DNA from: Bradyrhizobium sp. CSA112
GTDB taxonomy: Bacteria > Pseudomonadota > Alphaproteobacteria > Rhizobiales > Xanthobacteraceae
Direction of reading: 5' to 3'
Assembly (NCBI RefSeq): GCF_029051645.1
Contig: NZ_JAACFS010000004.1
Coordinates: 310,001-374,000, forward strand
DNA length: 64,000 bases
The notes under the pieces were generated by a model. It made no database searches. It saw only the letters and a list, made by a program, of their open reading frames with translations, and had not been told where the DNA came from. Shown here in pieces: positions 8,235-17,073 of the stretch. The position numbers were made by a program, and so were the translations under genes. Position 1 is the stretch's first letter; every line of letters starts with the position of its first letter.

Positions 8235-8574
8235 TGGACTTCTTCTCCTTCTTCAGTTTCTCAACGTACATTTCCAGTCGATCCAGTCGTTGCTCCCAGA
8301 TCTCCCTTTGGGCCGCCAACCAAACCTCGACGGTTGCGAGAGCTTCCGTCCGCAATGAGCACATCCTGACGCGACCGGTCTTCTCGGACGCAACGAGGCC
8401 GCTGCTCTCCAGAATGCGGATGTGTTTCATCAGGCTCGGCAGCGCCATTTCGAACGGCTTCGCCAGTTCTCCGACGGATGCCTCGCCATCACACAGTCGC
8501 ATGACGATCGCACGACGGGTCGCGTCGGACAGGGCCCCGAAAACGTGGTCGAGTTGCATTGATTGGTTAGCCAT
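8209..8574 (-). CDS. ArsR-family transcriptional regulator
   Basis: 121 residues with a winged helix: LDHVFGALSDATRRAIVMRL, SVGELAKPFEMALPSLMKHIRIL and a basic C-terminal tail (RKRKSK). The ArsR metal-binding cysteine box ELCVCDL is absent, so it is a non-metal-sensing member of the AHSA1-associated group. Two starts are possible: ATG at 8574 (MANQSMQL) or ATG at 8559 (MQLDHVF). The predicted transcription start falls on 8574, so the first would be leaderless. The palindrome at 8566-8583 spans that codon, which suggests autoregulation. Confidence 0.87.
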   Translation of the reverse strand: MANQSMQLDHVFGALSDATRRAIVMRLCDGEASVGELAKPFEMALPSLMKHIRILESSGLVASEKTGRVRMCSLRTEALATVEVWLAAQREIWEQRLDRLEMYVEKLKKEKKSNARKRKSK

Positions 8575-8583
8575 AAAGCTAAC
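8566..8583. promoter_or_regulatory. ArsR operator candidate, proximal
   Basis: Perfect inverted repeat GTTAGC-6-GCTAAC overlapping the end of the -10 box and the first ATG of the ArsR gene. Confidence 0.65.
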
Positions 8584-8610
8584 TATAGTGGAGACACAAA
8601 CGTGTGTCAA
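8582..8610 (-). promoter_or_regulatory. Promoter of the ArsR-SRPBCC operon
   Basis: On the minus strand: TTGACA (8610-8605), 17-base spacer, TATAGT (8587-8582), close to the sigma-70 consensus. It is bracketed by two copies of the GTTAGC palindrome. Start of transcription is expected at about 8574-8576, at the A of the upstream ATG. Confidence 0.75.
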
Positions 8611-8615
8611 TAAAA

Positions 8616-8633
8616 GTTAGCCATACGGATAAC
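8616..8633. promoter_or_regulatory. ArsR operator candidate, distal
   Basis: GTTAGC-6-GATAAC, one mismatch from the proximal palindrome and exactly 50 bases from it. It lies just upstream of the -35 box. Confidence 0.55.
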
Positions 8634-8918
8634 TAATAGGTAGTGAGCACAGCGTCGTCGATCGAGTTCGCCAACTTATGAAGAGAGAGTGCGTCGCTGC
8701 GAAAGTGTCAGTCCACTTTTGCGAGGTGCCAACCGGCGCGGAGAGCGTCTACTTATCGGGGTAGACCGGAAGTGGTCGGCCTAAATTTTTGGGTCGCTGA
8801 TTTCACGACATATTGGTCGACTTCTCTCCCGTAAAGGCGCACCGTTCCTGTGACGCTTGAACTGAAGCGTCCCAACGTTTGCGTAAACTTATCTAAACCA
8901 CACTCAAGGCGGCCTAAC

Positions 8919-9200
8919 ATGCGCGCCCCAGACGCCGTCGTAACGTTTATTGTAGTCCTCGCAATCGGCCTTGCCGCTGGCTTTCTGTACGACCGGCTTG
9001 TGGGGCCGTCATGGCTTGCTCGTCAGTTCTCCGGATCAACCCGCGGCATCGTCACAAGCGCATTGGTGGGTACGGCTGGCGCGTTGATTGGCTATCACAT
9101 CGCGGTGCTTCTCGCGCTCGGCGGCGGGATAGTGACGTCGGCAATTGCAGCAGCGCTCGGAGCGACTGTGGTGCTGTTCGCTTGGCGGATGACGAAATAG
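8919..9200 (+). CDS. Small GlsB/YeaQ/YmgE-like membrane protein
   Basis: 93 residues from the ATG at 8919, almost entirely three hydrophobic helices rich in Gly and Ala (VVTFIVVLAIGLAAGF, IVTSALVGTAGALIGYHIAV, IVTSAIAAALGATVVLFAW). The glycine-zipper pattern and length match the GlsB/YeaQ/YmgE (transglycosylase-associated) stress membrane proteins. The frame extends upstream to a GTG at 8850, but the added residues are not similar to the family. The 340 bases before it contain only the ArsR promoter region. Confidence 0.7.
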   Translation: MRAPDAVVTFIVVLAIGLAAGFLYDRLVGPSWLARQFSGSTRGIVTSALVGTAGALIGYHIAVLLALGGGIVTSAIAAALGATVVLFAWRMTK

Positions 9201-9988
9201 TAAAAATATTTCTGCTCGTGGTACTTTCGAGACATGCCGACCGACGCGGAACGCCCTCGATATCGGCGCCGATGCGCTGCGTGAGCGGCACCGCCGTTTC
9301 GAGCGTGGATTGCATGGCCGGGGTGTTTTGGGTTGGTACCAAAATCGTCTTCGTCGTCAGCCCCGCTCGTTGCAAATGAACGAAAGTCCCACGCAGCCAA
9401 GACGGCACTGACTTTCGACAGGCTAAAATCTTCGAGGCAAGACCGCCAAGACTTCGGCCTAAGGTTCCGTCGGCGTTGCTTGTGACCCCAGCCGAGGTGA
9501 TCGAATAAACGGGAGTGATGTCGCTTATTGGCCGGCTCGAGAGCGCCGCGCTGCAGCATTTCGCTCCCGCAAACCGACCGTCCCCTCGCGCCTTTTGATG
9601 ATCAGGGCTATTCTTTCTCTCCGATCGTGGTTTCGGCGAAGCGCGTGAATGGCAAGAAATGAGCCGCACAGCTTTCGTTTGGTGATCAAATGGCGCACAG
9701 CGGCCAAAAGGGCTTCGGCATGACCAAGCACGGCCGATCAGGGCACGCGACCCGATCGCCGCGTTTCCGCTTCCTGCAGAAGCTCGAAGCACAAAAGAAC
9801 GATCGCAGGGACCGCTCTCGGATCAAGGACCCGAAACGGTCCGTCGAAGAGCTATTCCATCCCCGGAAGCCAACACAAACCTGACGAACTAGCAAAGTCC
9901 GGGTCTGTGTCGGTTGCTGGAGGAAAAACGGACTACGTTTGCGCTGCTAGAGACTTCCGAGTCTGACCCCATTGCAGACGCGCGCGGC
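9201..9988. other. Degraded intergenic stretch
   Basis: Nearly 790 bases. It contains the universal stress protein remnant and, at about 9420-9530 on the minus strand, a frame reading VYSITSAGVTSNADGTLGRS that resembles spurious translations of a repeat I recall between Bradyrhizobium genes (unverified). A 64-codon frame at 9690-9884 (plus strand, Arg/Lys-rich) has no recognisable family and is not called. Confidence 0.5.
9221..9360 (-). pseudogene. Universal stress protein remnant
   Basis: The minus strand reads KTILVPTQNTPAMQSTLETA then VPLTQRIGADIEGVP, the first strand-helix-strand of UspA-family proteins. The expected ATG is ACG here and the frame loses similarity after about 40 codons, so the ATP-binding GxxG-S/T motif is missing. 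It is a 5' fragment with its start codon destroyed. Confidence 0.7.
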
Positions 9989-10531
9989 CTATTGCTGCGA
10001 TCTGCGTTCAAGCAACCGGTCGCGGACCTCCTCCGACACAAAGCGCTCCGCCCGCTGCCATGCCTCGTCATTGTCACCGCGGAACTGGAAGTACTTTCTG
10101 AACACGACGCGCTGGGCTGTTGTATCGATGGCAACAATCCGCACAACTTGCACCAGCGTGCTTAGCTTGTGAACGATGCCAATAATCAGGATCTGCGTGC
10201 CGGCCTGTGACGCCGCGCGCAGCCGATCGCGCAACGCCGGTCCGTCGGTCGGACAATCTAGCGCGCAGGAGGAGGGCACGAGCTCAAAACGCCGGTCTGC
10301 CGTGACGTCGTCCCGCAGCGCGGTCATGAAAGCCCGCAATCGCTTTTCATGTACGACCGTCTGATCGGCGGGCTCGTTCGACGTGTCGATATAATTGAAA
10401 TCGTCGACGGAGACGGCCAAGGCGTGGCTGGCAGTCCCGGCGGATGCATCTGAGATGAGGCTGGATCCCAGGAACAGACCGGTGAACAGGCCGGCTGTGG
10501 CGAGAGCGTGCAACAGGGAGTCGTGGCGCAT
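9989..10531 (-). CDS. DUF2380/DUF3280-like secreted protein
   Basis: 180 residues with a signal peptide (about 1-31, ending ASA) and then a compact alpha/beta domain starting AVSVDDFNYIDTSNEP and containing FELVPSSCALDCPT with two cysteines. This pattern matches a family of secreted proteins annotated DUF2380 or DUF3280 that sit near methylotrophy or efflux genes in rhizobia. Function is unknown. The ATG at 10531 gives the complete signal peptide. Confidence 0.75.
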   Translation of the reverse strand: MRHDSLLHALATAGLFTGLFLGSSLISDASAGTASHALAVSVDDFNYIDTSNEPADQTVVHEKRLRAFMTALRDDVTADRRFELVPSSCALDCPTDGPALRDRLRAASQAGTQILIIGIVHKLSTLVQVVRIVAIDTTAQRVVFRKYFQFRGDNDEAWQRAERFVSEEVRDRLLERRSQQ

Positions 10532-10933
10532 GGCGAGGGCTCGATTGCGGTGCGACTATAACCCCTTCCAAGCATCAATTGCTGCATTCCCTGCGGCTAT
10601 CCGGCACCGTCGTTCAGACCAAGTCGCGCCAAATGTCCAAAGCGGATTTGACCAGAACATTAGAGGTCGCCAGCGGAAAGTCAGCTTACAAGTTAGTCAT
10701 TCAAGGCTGATTGAAGTGCTCGCATTGCAAGCGCCGAAAAAAGGCGCAGTTTGCTGCAACGCATGAGTCCGCTTATGGACGTCGGAGAACTCGCCCTCGA
10801 ATGTGGCGGCGAGCGAAATTCCGCTGACGAATTTCGCCGCGGCTGAAGTGTTGAACTCCGACGCCACGGAGTACTGGATGCCCGCCTTCGCGGACATGAC
10901 GACCGAGGTTGCGGATACGGGCGGCGCACGGTT
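10532..10933. other. Intergenic stretch with one repeat copy
   Basis: About 400 bases between the DUF2380 gene and the RND pump stop. Apart from the palindrome fragment at 10871-10903 nothing is recognised. Confidence 0.5.
10871..10903. repeat. Extragenic palindrome fragment
   Basis: GTACTGGATGCCCGCCTTCG followed by CGGACATGACGAC, one arm of the GGATGCCCG...CATGACG palindromes common between genes in this lineage. It lies just after the RND operon. Confidence 0.5.
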
Positions 10934-13900
10934 TTACGGCTTCAGCGCTTCCGGCGCCGCCTGCGGCTCATCCACCACCGCCTCCTCCACCTTCTCCCGG
11001 TCCCCCGCCAGCACGCGCTGCACTGAGACGAAGAACACCGGTACCATCAACAGCGCCAGAACCACCACCGCGATCATGCCGCCCATCACGCTGGTGCCGA
11101 GCGCCTGCTGGCTGGCGCCGCCGGCGCCCGTAGCAATGGCCATCGGCAGCACGCCGCAGACGAAGGCGAGGCCGGTCATCAGGATCGGGCGGAAGCGCAG
11201 CGAGCAGGCTTCCACCGTCGCCTCGACCAGCGGCTTGCCCTGCGCGCGCAGATCCTTGGCGAACTCGATGATGAGGATGGCGTCCTTTGCCGCCAGGCCA
11301 ATAATGGTGATCAGACCGACGGTGAAATAGACGTCGTTGGGCAGCCCCCGCATCGTGGCCGCAATCACCGCGCCGCAGATGCCGAGCGGCACCGTCAGCA
11401 GCACGGCGAGCGGAATGGTCCAGCTCTCATAGAGGGCGGCGAGCAGCAGGAACACCACCAGCACCGAGAGACCGAGCAGGAACGGCGCCTGCGAGCCCGA
11501 CAGCTTTTCCTGCAGCGACTGGCCGGTCCATTCGTAGCCGAAGCCGCGCGGCAGCTTGTCGGCGAGCCGCTCCATCTCCGCGATGGCGTCGCCGGAGGTG
11601 AAGCCGGGCCTCGCCTCGCCCGAGATGCGCACGGCGGGATAGTAGTTGAAGCCGGCGATCTGGGTCGGCCCCCTCGACCACTGAACCGTGGCGAAGGCGG
11701 AGAACGGCACCAATTGCCCGCGGCTGTTCTTGACGTTGTAATTGAGGATGTCGTCCGCGTTCATGCGGCTGGCGCGGTCGGCCTGCACGATCACGCGCTG
11801 CATCCGCCCGCGGTTCGGGAAGTCGTTGATGTAGTTCGAGCCGAGATTGGTCGAGATGGTCTGGTTGATGTCCTCGAAGGTGACGCCGAATGCGCCGGCC
11901 TTCTCGCGGTCGATCACCAGATTGACCTGCGGCGCCGGCGGCAGGCCCTCGACATAGACCTTCTGCAGCACACGGCTGGCATTGGCTTCGGCGATCAGGC
12001 GATCGGACGCAGCGACCAGCGCCGGATAGCCCTTCTGCCCGCGGTCCTGCAGGCGGAACGAGAAGCCCGAGGAATTGCCGAGATTGTCGATCGGCGGCGG
12101 CTGCAGCGCTGAAATCCTGGCGTCGCGGATCGAAGACAGCTCGCGGTTGATGTCGGCGACGATCGCCGCAGCGGAATCCTTTTTGCCCCGCTCCGACCAG
12201 TCCTTCAGCGTGATGAAGGCCTGCGCGGTGTTCATGCCCTGGCCGAGGAAGCTGAAGCCGGTCAGGAACGTGACGTCCTCGACGCCGGCGCGCTCGCGGA
12301 GATATTTTTCGACCTGCTCGACCGCCGCCTCGGTGCGGGCATAGGAGGAATCGGACGGCGTCTGCACGTCGGTGGTGATAAAGCCCTGGTCGTCGACCGG
12401 CAGGAAGCCGCCGGGCAGCCGGACGAAGGCCCAGCCGAGGCCGATGAACAGCACCGCGTAGATTGCCATCAGTCGGCCGGTGCGCTTCAGCGATCCCTTG
12501 ACGGTGTGCGTGTAGCCGCTGCGGCCGCTATCGAGCACACGGTTGAACCAGCCGAACACGCCCTTCTTCGCATGACCATGGCCGGCTTCGACCGGCTTCA
12601 GCAGCGTCGCGCACAGCGCCGGCGTCAGCGAGAGCGCCAGCAACGCGGAGAAAGCGATCGCGGAAACCATGGTGACCGAGAACTGCCGGTAGATGATGCC
12701 GACCGATCCCGGGAAGAACGCCATCGGCACGAACACCGCCATCAGCACCAGCGTGATGCCGATGATGGCGCTGGTGATCTGCGACATCGCCTTGCGGGTC
12801 GCCTCCTTCGGCGGCAGGCCCTCCTCCGCCATGATGCGCTCGACGTTTTCGACCACGACGATGGCGTCGTCGACGAGAATGCCGACCGCCAGCACCATGC
12901 CGAACATCGTCAGCATGTTGATCGAATAGCCGGCCGCCATCAGCATCGCGCAGGTACCGAGCAGCGCCACCGGCACCACGATGGTCGGGATGATGGTGTA
13001 GCGGATGTTCTGCAGGAACAGGAACATCACGATGAAGACCAGCACCACCGCCTCGACCAGCGTCATCAGCACCTTGTTGATCGAGGCCTTGACGACGGGA
13101 GTGATGTTGTAGGGAATTTCGTAGCCGATATTGGCCGGGAAGAACTTTGACAGTTCCTTCATCTTGGCTTCGACGGCGCTGGCGGTGGCGAGCGCGTTGC
13201 CGGTCGGCGACAGCAGCACCGAAAGACCCGCGGTCGGCTTGCCGTTGAGCCGCGTGTTGAACTGGTAGCTCAAGCCGCCGATCTCGATACGGGCGACGTC
13301 GCGCAGCCGCACGGTCGATCCGTCCGCGTTGGCGCGCAGCGTAATCGCGCCGAACTCGTCCGGCGAGGCGAGCTGACCCTTGACCAGCACGAGCGCGGAA
13401 ATCTTCTGCTCCGGCGTGCTCGGCTCGGCGCCGACGCTGCCGGAGGCGACCTGCGCGTTCTGCGCCGTGATCGCCTTGTTGACGTCGTCGGCGGTGAGGC
13501 CGTAGCCGACGAGTTTTGCGGGATCGACCCAGATCCGCAGCGAACGTTCGGTGGAATAGAGCGTGGCGCGGCCGACGCCGGGAATGCGCCTGATTTCGCC
13601 GAGCACGTTGCGGATCATGAAATCGCCGAGGCCGATTTCGTCGAGCGAACCGTCGGTCGAGTTCAGCGTGATGATCTGCAGCACGGCCGAGGAAGCTTCC
13701 TCGACCAGGATGCCTTGCTGGATCACCGCGCGCGGCAGCCGCGCCTCGACGCGCTTGAGGCGGTTCTGCACCTCGACCGATGCCGCGCCGGTTTCGGTGC
13801 CGGGCACGAAGTTGGCGATGATTTCGACCTGCCCCAGGGAGTCGCTGGTGGATTCGAAATTGAGGATGCCGGAGGCGCCGTTGAGCTCCTCCTCGATCAG

Positions 13901-14089
13901 TCGCGTGACGCTGTTGTAGAGGTTCTCGGGCGATGCGCCGGGATAGCTGGTCGAGATCGAGATCGAGGGCGGCGCGATGATCGGATATTGCGCGACCGCC
14001 AGGAGCGGAATCGAAATCGCGCCGACCAGGCAGATGAAAAGCGCGACCACCCAGGCGAAGATCGGCCTGTCGATGAAGAAACTAGGCAT
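10934..14089 (-). CDS. RND multidrug efflux pump, HAE1 inner-membrane subunit
   Basis: 1051 residues, the usual length for AcrB/MexB-type proton-driven exporters. It starts MPSFFIDRPIFAWVVALFI, the standard first helix, and has two six-helix blocks separated by large periplasmic loops. The proton-relay helix GILVDDAIVVVENVERIM is present near residue 400, with both aspartates. It follows the adaptor gene by 9 bases on the same strand. No outer-membrane channel or local regulator is adjacent, so it probably uses a TolC/OprM homologue encoded elsewhere. A duplicated scrap of its 3' end lies at 4450-4590. Confidence 0.93.
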   Translation of the reverse strand: MPSFFIDRPIFAWVVALFICLVGAISIPLLAVAQYPIIAPPSISISTSYPGASPENLYNSVTRLIEEELNGASGILNFESTSDSLGQVEIIANFVPGTETGAASVEVQNRLKRVEARLPRAVIQQGILVEEASSAVLQIITLNSTDGSLDEIGLGDFMIRNVLGEIRRIPGVGRATLYSTERSLRIWVDPAKLVGYGLTADDVNKAITAQNAQVASGSVGAEPSTPEQKISALVLVKGQLASPDEFGAITLRANADGSTVRLRDVARIEIGGLSYQFNTRLNGKPTAGLSVLLSPTGNALATASAVEAKMKELSKFFPANIGYEIPYNITPVVKASINKVLMTLVEAVVLVFIVMFLFLQNIRYTIIPTIVVPVALLGTCAMLMAAGYSINMLTMFGMVLAVGILVDDAIVVVENVERIMAEEGLPPKEATRKAMSQITSAIIGITLVLMAVFVPMAFFPGSVGIIYRQFSVTMVSAIAFSALLALSLTPALCATLLKPVEAGHGHAKKGVFGWFNRVLDSGRSGYTHTVKGSLKRTGRLMAIYAVLFIGLGWAFVRLPGGFLPVDDQGFITTDVQTPSDSSYARTEAAVEQVEKYLRERAGVEDVTFLTGFSFLGQGMNTAQAFITLKDWSERGKKDSAAAIVADINRELSSIRDARISALQPPPIDNLGNSSGFSFRLQDRGQKGYPALVAASDRLIAEANASRVLQKVYVEGLPPAPQVNLVIDREKAGAFGVTFEDINQTISTNLGSNYINDFPNRGRMQRVIVQADRASRMNADDILNYNVKNSRGQLVPFSAFATVQWSRGPTQIAGFNYYPAVRISGEARPGFTSGDAIAEMERLADKLPRGFGYEWTGQSLQEKLSGSQAPFLLGLSVLVVFLLLAALYESWTIPLAVLLTVPLGICGAVIAATMRGLPNDVYFTVGLITIIGLAAKDAILIIEFAKDLRAQGKPLVEATVEACSLRFRPILMTGLAFVCGVLPMAIATGAGGASQQALGTSVMGGMIAVVVLALLMVPVFFVSVQRVLAGDREKVEEAVVDEPQAAPEALKP

Positions 14090-14098
14090 CTCCCGATC

Positions 14099-15313
14099 TC
14101 AGCGGGATGCTTGGGTCGCCGGTGGTCCCGGTATTGTACCAACCGAGGCATCCGCGTCGATCCACGCCTTCGCCTTGACCTTGTCGCCCGGCACGAATTT
14201 CTGGAATCCGTCGACGATGACGCGGTCGCCTTCCTTCAGGCCCTCGCTCACCAGCCACAAGCCGTCCTGCACCGCGCCGGTACGGACCGGCTGCGTCGCC
14301 ACGCGGCCGTCGTCCTTGACCACGAAGACTTCGCTGCCGCCGCCGGCATCGCGCTGAATCGCCTGCTGCGGCACGGCGATGGCGTCGGAATCGATACCCT
14401 GCTCGATCAGGACGCGGACATACATGCCCGGCAACAGTTCGCGATTCGGATTCGGAAACTGTCCGCGCAGCGTGACCTGTCCGGTGTAAGCATCCACCTT
14501 GGCTTCGGAAAACAGCAGTTTGCCGGGAATCGGATAGAGCGTCCCGTCGTCGAGCACGAGGCGGACCTTGGCCGCGTCGGGAGCGATCCGATCGAGATCG
14601 CCATTGTCAAAGGCACGGCGCAGCTTGTTCATTTCCGACACCGATTGGGTGAAGTCGGCGTAGATCGGGTCAAGTTGCTGGATCGTGGCGAGACTGGTGG
14701 TCTCGTTCTGCACCACCAGCGCGCCTTCGCTCACCAGCGCGGCGCCGATGACGCCGCTGATCGGCGCACGGATCGTTGCATAATCAAGGTTCAGCCTGGC
14801 GCGCGCGACTTCGGCCTGGCGGCTGCCGACCTCGGCTTCCGCCTGACGCTGGGCCGCGATGGCTTTTTCGTTCTCCGCCTCCGGCGCCGCGCGCTGGCTG
14901 GTCAGCGTCGCGATGCGCCGCGCGTGCTGTGCGGCTAGATCGAGCGCAGCCTCTGCCTTGTCCAATGCGGCTTCGCTCGCCTGCAGTTCCACCTCGAACG
15001 GCTTGGGGTCGATCCGGTACAGGGGATCGCTGGCTTTGACCTCGGTGCCCTGCTGGAACAGGCGTTCGACGACGATGCCTGAGACCCGTGCACGAACCTC
15101 CGAAACCCGGGTGGGCGCGATCCGGCCGGGCAATTCCCGAACGATGGCGCGGGACTGCGAGCGCACGGTGAAGGTGCCTACTTCAGCTTCAGGCGGTTTT
15201 GCCGCGGCGGTCGCGGCAATCGGTTCATTGCAGCCAGCCAAAAGCGGCGCCATCGCAGTCAACATCAAAACGATGCATGCCGATTGCGTTCGAAGTCCGG
15301 ACATTGAAAGCAT
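14099..15313 (-). CDS. RND efflux periplasmic adaptor (MFP) lipoprotein
   Basis: 404 residues. A signal peptide ends in the lipobox LLAGC (about residue 28), so it is probably lipid-anchored. Next come the barrel-sandwich hybrid and coiled-coil hairpin regions (RVSEVRARVSGIVVERLFQQGTEVKASDPLYRID near 65-100; LNLDYATIRAPISGVIG near 175) and a C-terminal beta-barrel/MP domain. These are AcrA/MexA-family hallmarks. The first gene of the two-gene pump operon. ATGs at 15313 and 15304 are both possible starts. Confidence 0.92.
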   Translation of the reverse strand: MLSMSGLRTQSACIVLMLTAMAPLLAGCNEPIAATAAAKPPEAEVGTFTVRSQSRAIVRELPGRIAPTRVSEVRARVSGIVVERLFQQGTEVKASDPLYRIDPKPFEVELQASEAALDKAEAALDLAAQHARRIATLTSQRAAPEAENEKAIAAQRQAEAEVGSRQAEVARARLNLDYATIRAPISGVIGAALVSEGALVVQNETTSLATIQQLDPIYADFTQSVSEMNKLRRAFDNGDLDRIAPDAAKVRLVLDDGTLYPIPGKLLFSEAKVDAYTGQVTLRGQFPNPNRELLPGMYVRVLIEQGIDSDAIAVPQQAIQRDAGGGSEVFVVKDDGRVATQPVRTGAVQDGLWLVSEGLKEGDRVIVDGFQKFVPGDKVKAKAWIDADASVGTIPGPPATQASR

Positions 15314-15531
15314 TGCCCCAGTTCAAAGTTGAAGCGCGAATTGAGCATTCGCGACGTTGTCGTAGGAGATCGTGGGAACTCACGGTTGATGGCATATAGG
15401 ATAGGGAACGCCTGCTGCGACGCAATACGGTGTCGCGGCGGCCCAATGTCACACAATGCTATCGCGCTGAATTAGCGTCCATTTTTCCGGACTCACTCTA
15501 TTGTGAGCCGGTTCCATTGAGGCGTTTGCGG

Positions 15532-15624
15532 GTAGCCCGGATGGAGCGAAGCGCAATCCGGGTCGGGTGCATGTGGTGATTCATCCTCGATGCCCCGGGT
15601 TTCGCTACGCTTCACCCGGGCTAC
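15532..15624. repeat. Extragenic palindrome, GTAGCCCGGAT family
   Basis: Arms GTAGCCCGGATGGAGCGAAG and ACGCTTCACCCGGGCTAC form a long imperfect stem. A second copy lies at 55902-55990. This copy runs into the methyltransferase gene and supplies its TAG stop and last codons. Confidence 0.85.
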
Positions 15625-16663
15625 GGCTCTCCAGCTCAGCGGCCGCCTTCATCCGGTAATGGCTAACGCCCCACTCGCTGCCATTGGCGTAACCGAACAG
15701 GCCTGCGGTGGCGAGAAGGAACCAGCGCCAGCGCCGCATCCACAACGCGGTCTCGCCGCCGTAAACCTTGCGGAGCACGCCTTCGATTTCGTCGCGATGC
15801 GTATCGAAATTGTTGAGCCAGTCCTCGGCCGTGCGCTGATAATGCGTGCCGCTCCAGCGCCATTCCTTTTCGACCTCGAGCAGATCGGCATATTGCCGGA
15901 TCAGATGGTGGCTTGGCATCACGCCGCCGGTGAAGAAATGTTGGGCGATCCAGTCCTGCCCATTGCCGCGATCGAACAGATAGGCGCCGGAGCGATGGGT
16001 GAAGATGTGCAGGAAGAAGCGGCCGTCGGGTTCCAGCCATGTGCGCAGATGCGTCATCAGTTCGCGCCAGTTCACCATGCGCTCGAACATCTCGATGGAG
16101 ACGATGCGGTCGAACCGCGCCTCCGGCGCGAACCGGTTGATGTCCGATGTGATGACGCGCAGATTGGCCAAGCCGCGCTTTCCGGCTTCGCCCTCGATAT
16201 ATACGCGCTGCGCATTCGAGTTGGAAATCGCCGTGACTTGCGAATGCGGGAATTGCCGCGCCATCCACAGCGACAGCGAACCCCAGCCGCAGCCGAGCTC
16301 GAGGATCGATTGTCCGCCGACGAGATCGGCGTGCTCGACGGTCTGGCGCAGCGCTTCCTCCTCGGCCTCCTGCAGGGTCGAGGACGCCTCCCGGTAGAAG
16401 CAACAGGAATATTTTCTGTTAGGACCGAGCAAGCGGGCAAAGAACTCGGCCGGTACCTCGTAGTGCTGGACGGCGGCCTCGTCGGAATACTCGGCGATGG
16501 CGCGCGCCGCCATTTCGTCGGCGAGCCAGGCATCGCTTTCCGCATTCCCGGTGGCGAGCCTGGTGGCGGTGCGTGAGCAGAGCTGGTGGATTGCGGCCCG
16601 GATAATGGCGTCGGGCAGCGGCACGCGCTCGGCGGTGGCCATGATCGTGGAGACGAAGCTCAT
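15605..16663 (-). CDS. Cyclopropane-fatty-acyl-phospholipid synthase-like methyltransferase
   Basis: 352 residues. The SAM-binding motif ILELGCGWGSLSLWMA is at about 148-163, preceded by the CFA-synthase block YEVPAEFFARLLGPNRKYSCCFY and followed by ISNSNAQRVYIE and IVSIEMFERMVNW. These are typical of the Cfa/mycolic acid methyltransferase superfamily, which methylates unsaturated acyl chains at the membrane. The substrate cannot be told. GAGGGAG precedes the ATG. The last residues (RSPGEA and stop) are encoded by an extragenic palindrome, so the original C-terminus has been replaced or extended. Confidence 0.88.
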   Translation of the reverse strand: MSFVSTIMATAERVPLPDAIIRAAIHQLCSRTATRLATGNAESDAWLADEMAARAIAEYSDEAAVQHYEVPAEFFARLLGPNRKYSCCFYREASSTLQEAEEEALRQTVEHADLVGGQSILELGCGWGSLSLWMARQFPHSQVTAISNSNAQRVYIEGEAGKRGLANLRVITSDINRFAPEARFDRIVSIEMFERMVNWRELMTHLRTWLEPDGRFFLHIFTHRSGAYLFDRGNGQDWIAQHFFTGGVMPSHHLIRQYADLLEVEKEWRWSGTHYQRTAEDWLNNFDTHRDEIEGVLRKVYGGETALWMRRWRWFLLATAGLFGYANGSEWGVSHYRMKAAAELESRSPGEA

Positions 16664-17073
16664 GTGACCACTCCCTCTTTAAGCACGATGCTTTGCGAAA
16701 CCGGGTCCCCACTCTGCGCTGACCCGATCCCGGGGGTCGGGATCATGCCGGCGGCGGCTGCGGGAAGAACGGGCTGGTGCGCAACCGGCGGTCGCGATAG
16801 CACCATTGCCGGGCATTGGGCGGGGCGCCTCCGTCCGGCCGCAAGGCGGAAAGCGACGCAGCATTTGCCGCCAGCACCTCGAGATGTAAGACCGTCATGA
16901 AAAATCCCGGTTGGACATCGAAGCGTTCCAAAATACGCTGATGTCAAAGCCGGGTTTCGGGAAGAGGTTCCACCATCCTCTGCCCGAAATCGCGGCTTCC
17001 CAGCTTTTTTCTCCGGTCCGCTGTGCCATATTGGCCTCCAGCGCGGCCTTTCGTAACGGATGACACCCCGCAA
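16664..17073. other. Intergenic region between divergent genes
   Basis: 410 bases between the methyltransferase and the MotA/ExbB-like gene, which point away from each other. Open frames on both strands lack family motifs. Promoters of both genes must lie here, but no strong consensus was picked out. Confidence 0.4.

Noticed and set aside
9690..9884. 64-codon Arg/Lys-rich plus-strand frame
   Set aside because: No ribosome site, no family pattern, and it lies in a stretch of gene remnants.
16660..17073. 137-codon minus-strand frame before the methyltransferase gene
   Set aside because: Fills a divergent promoter region, with no motifs or ribosome site.
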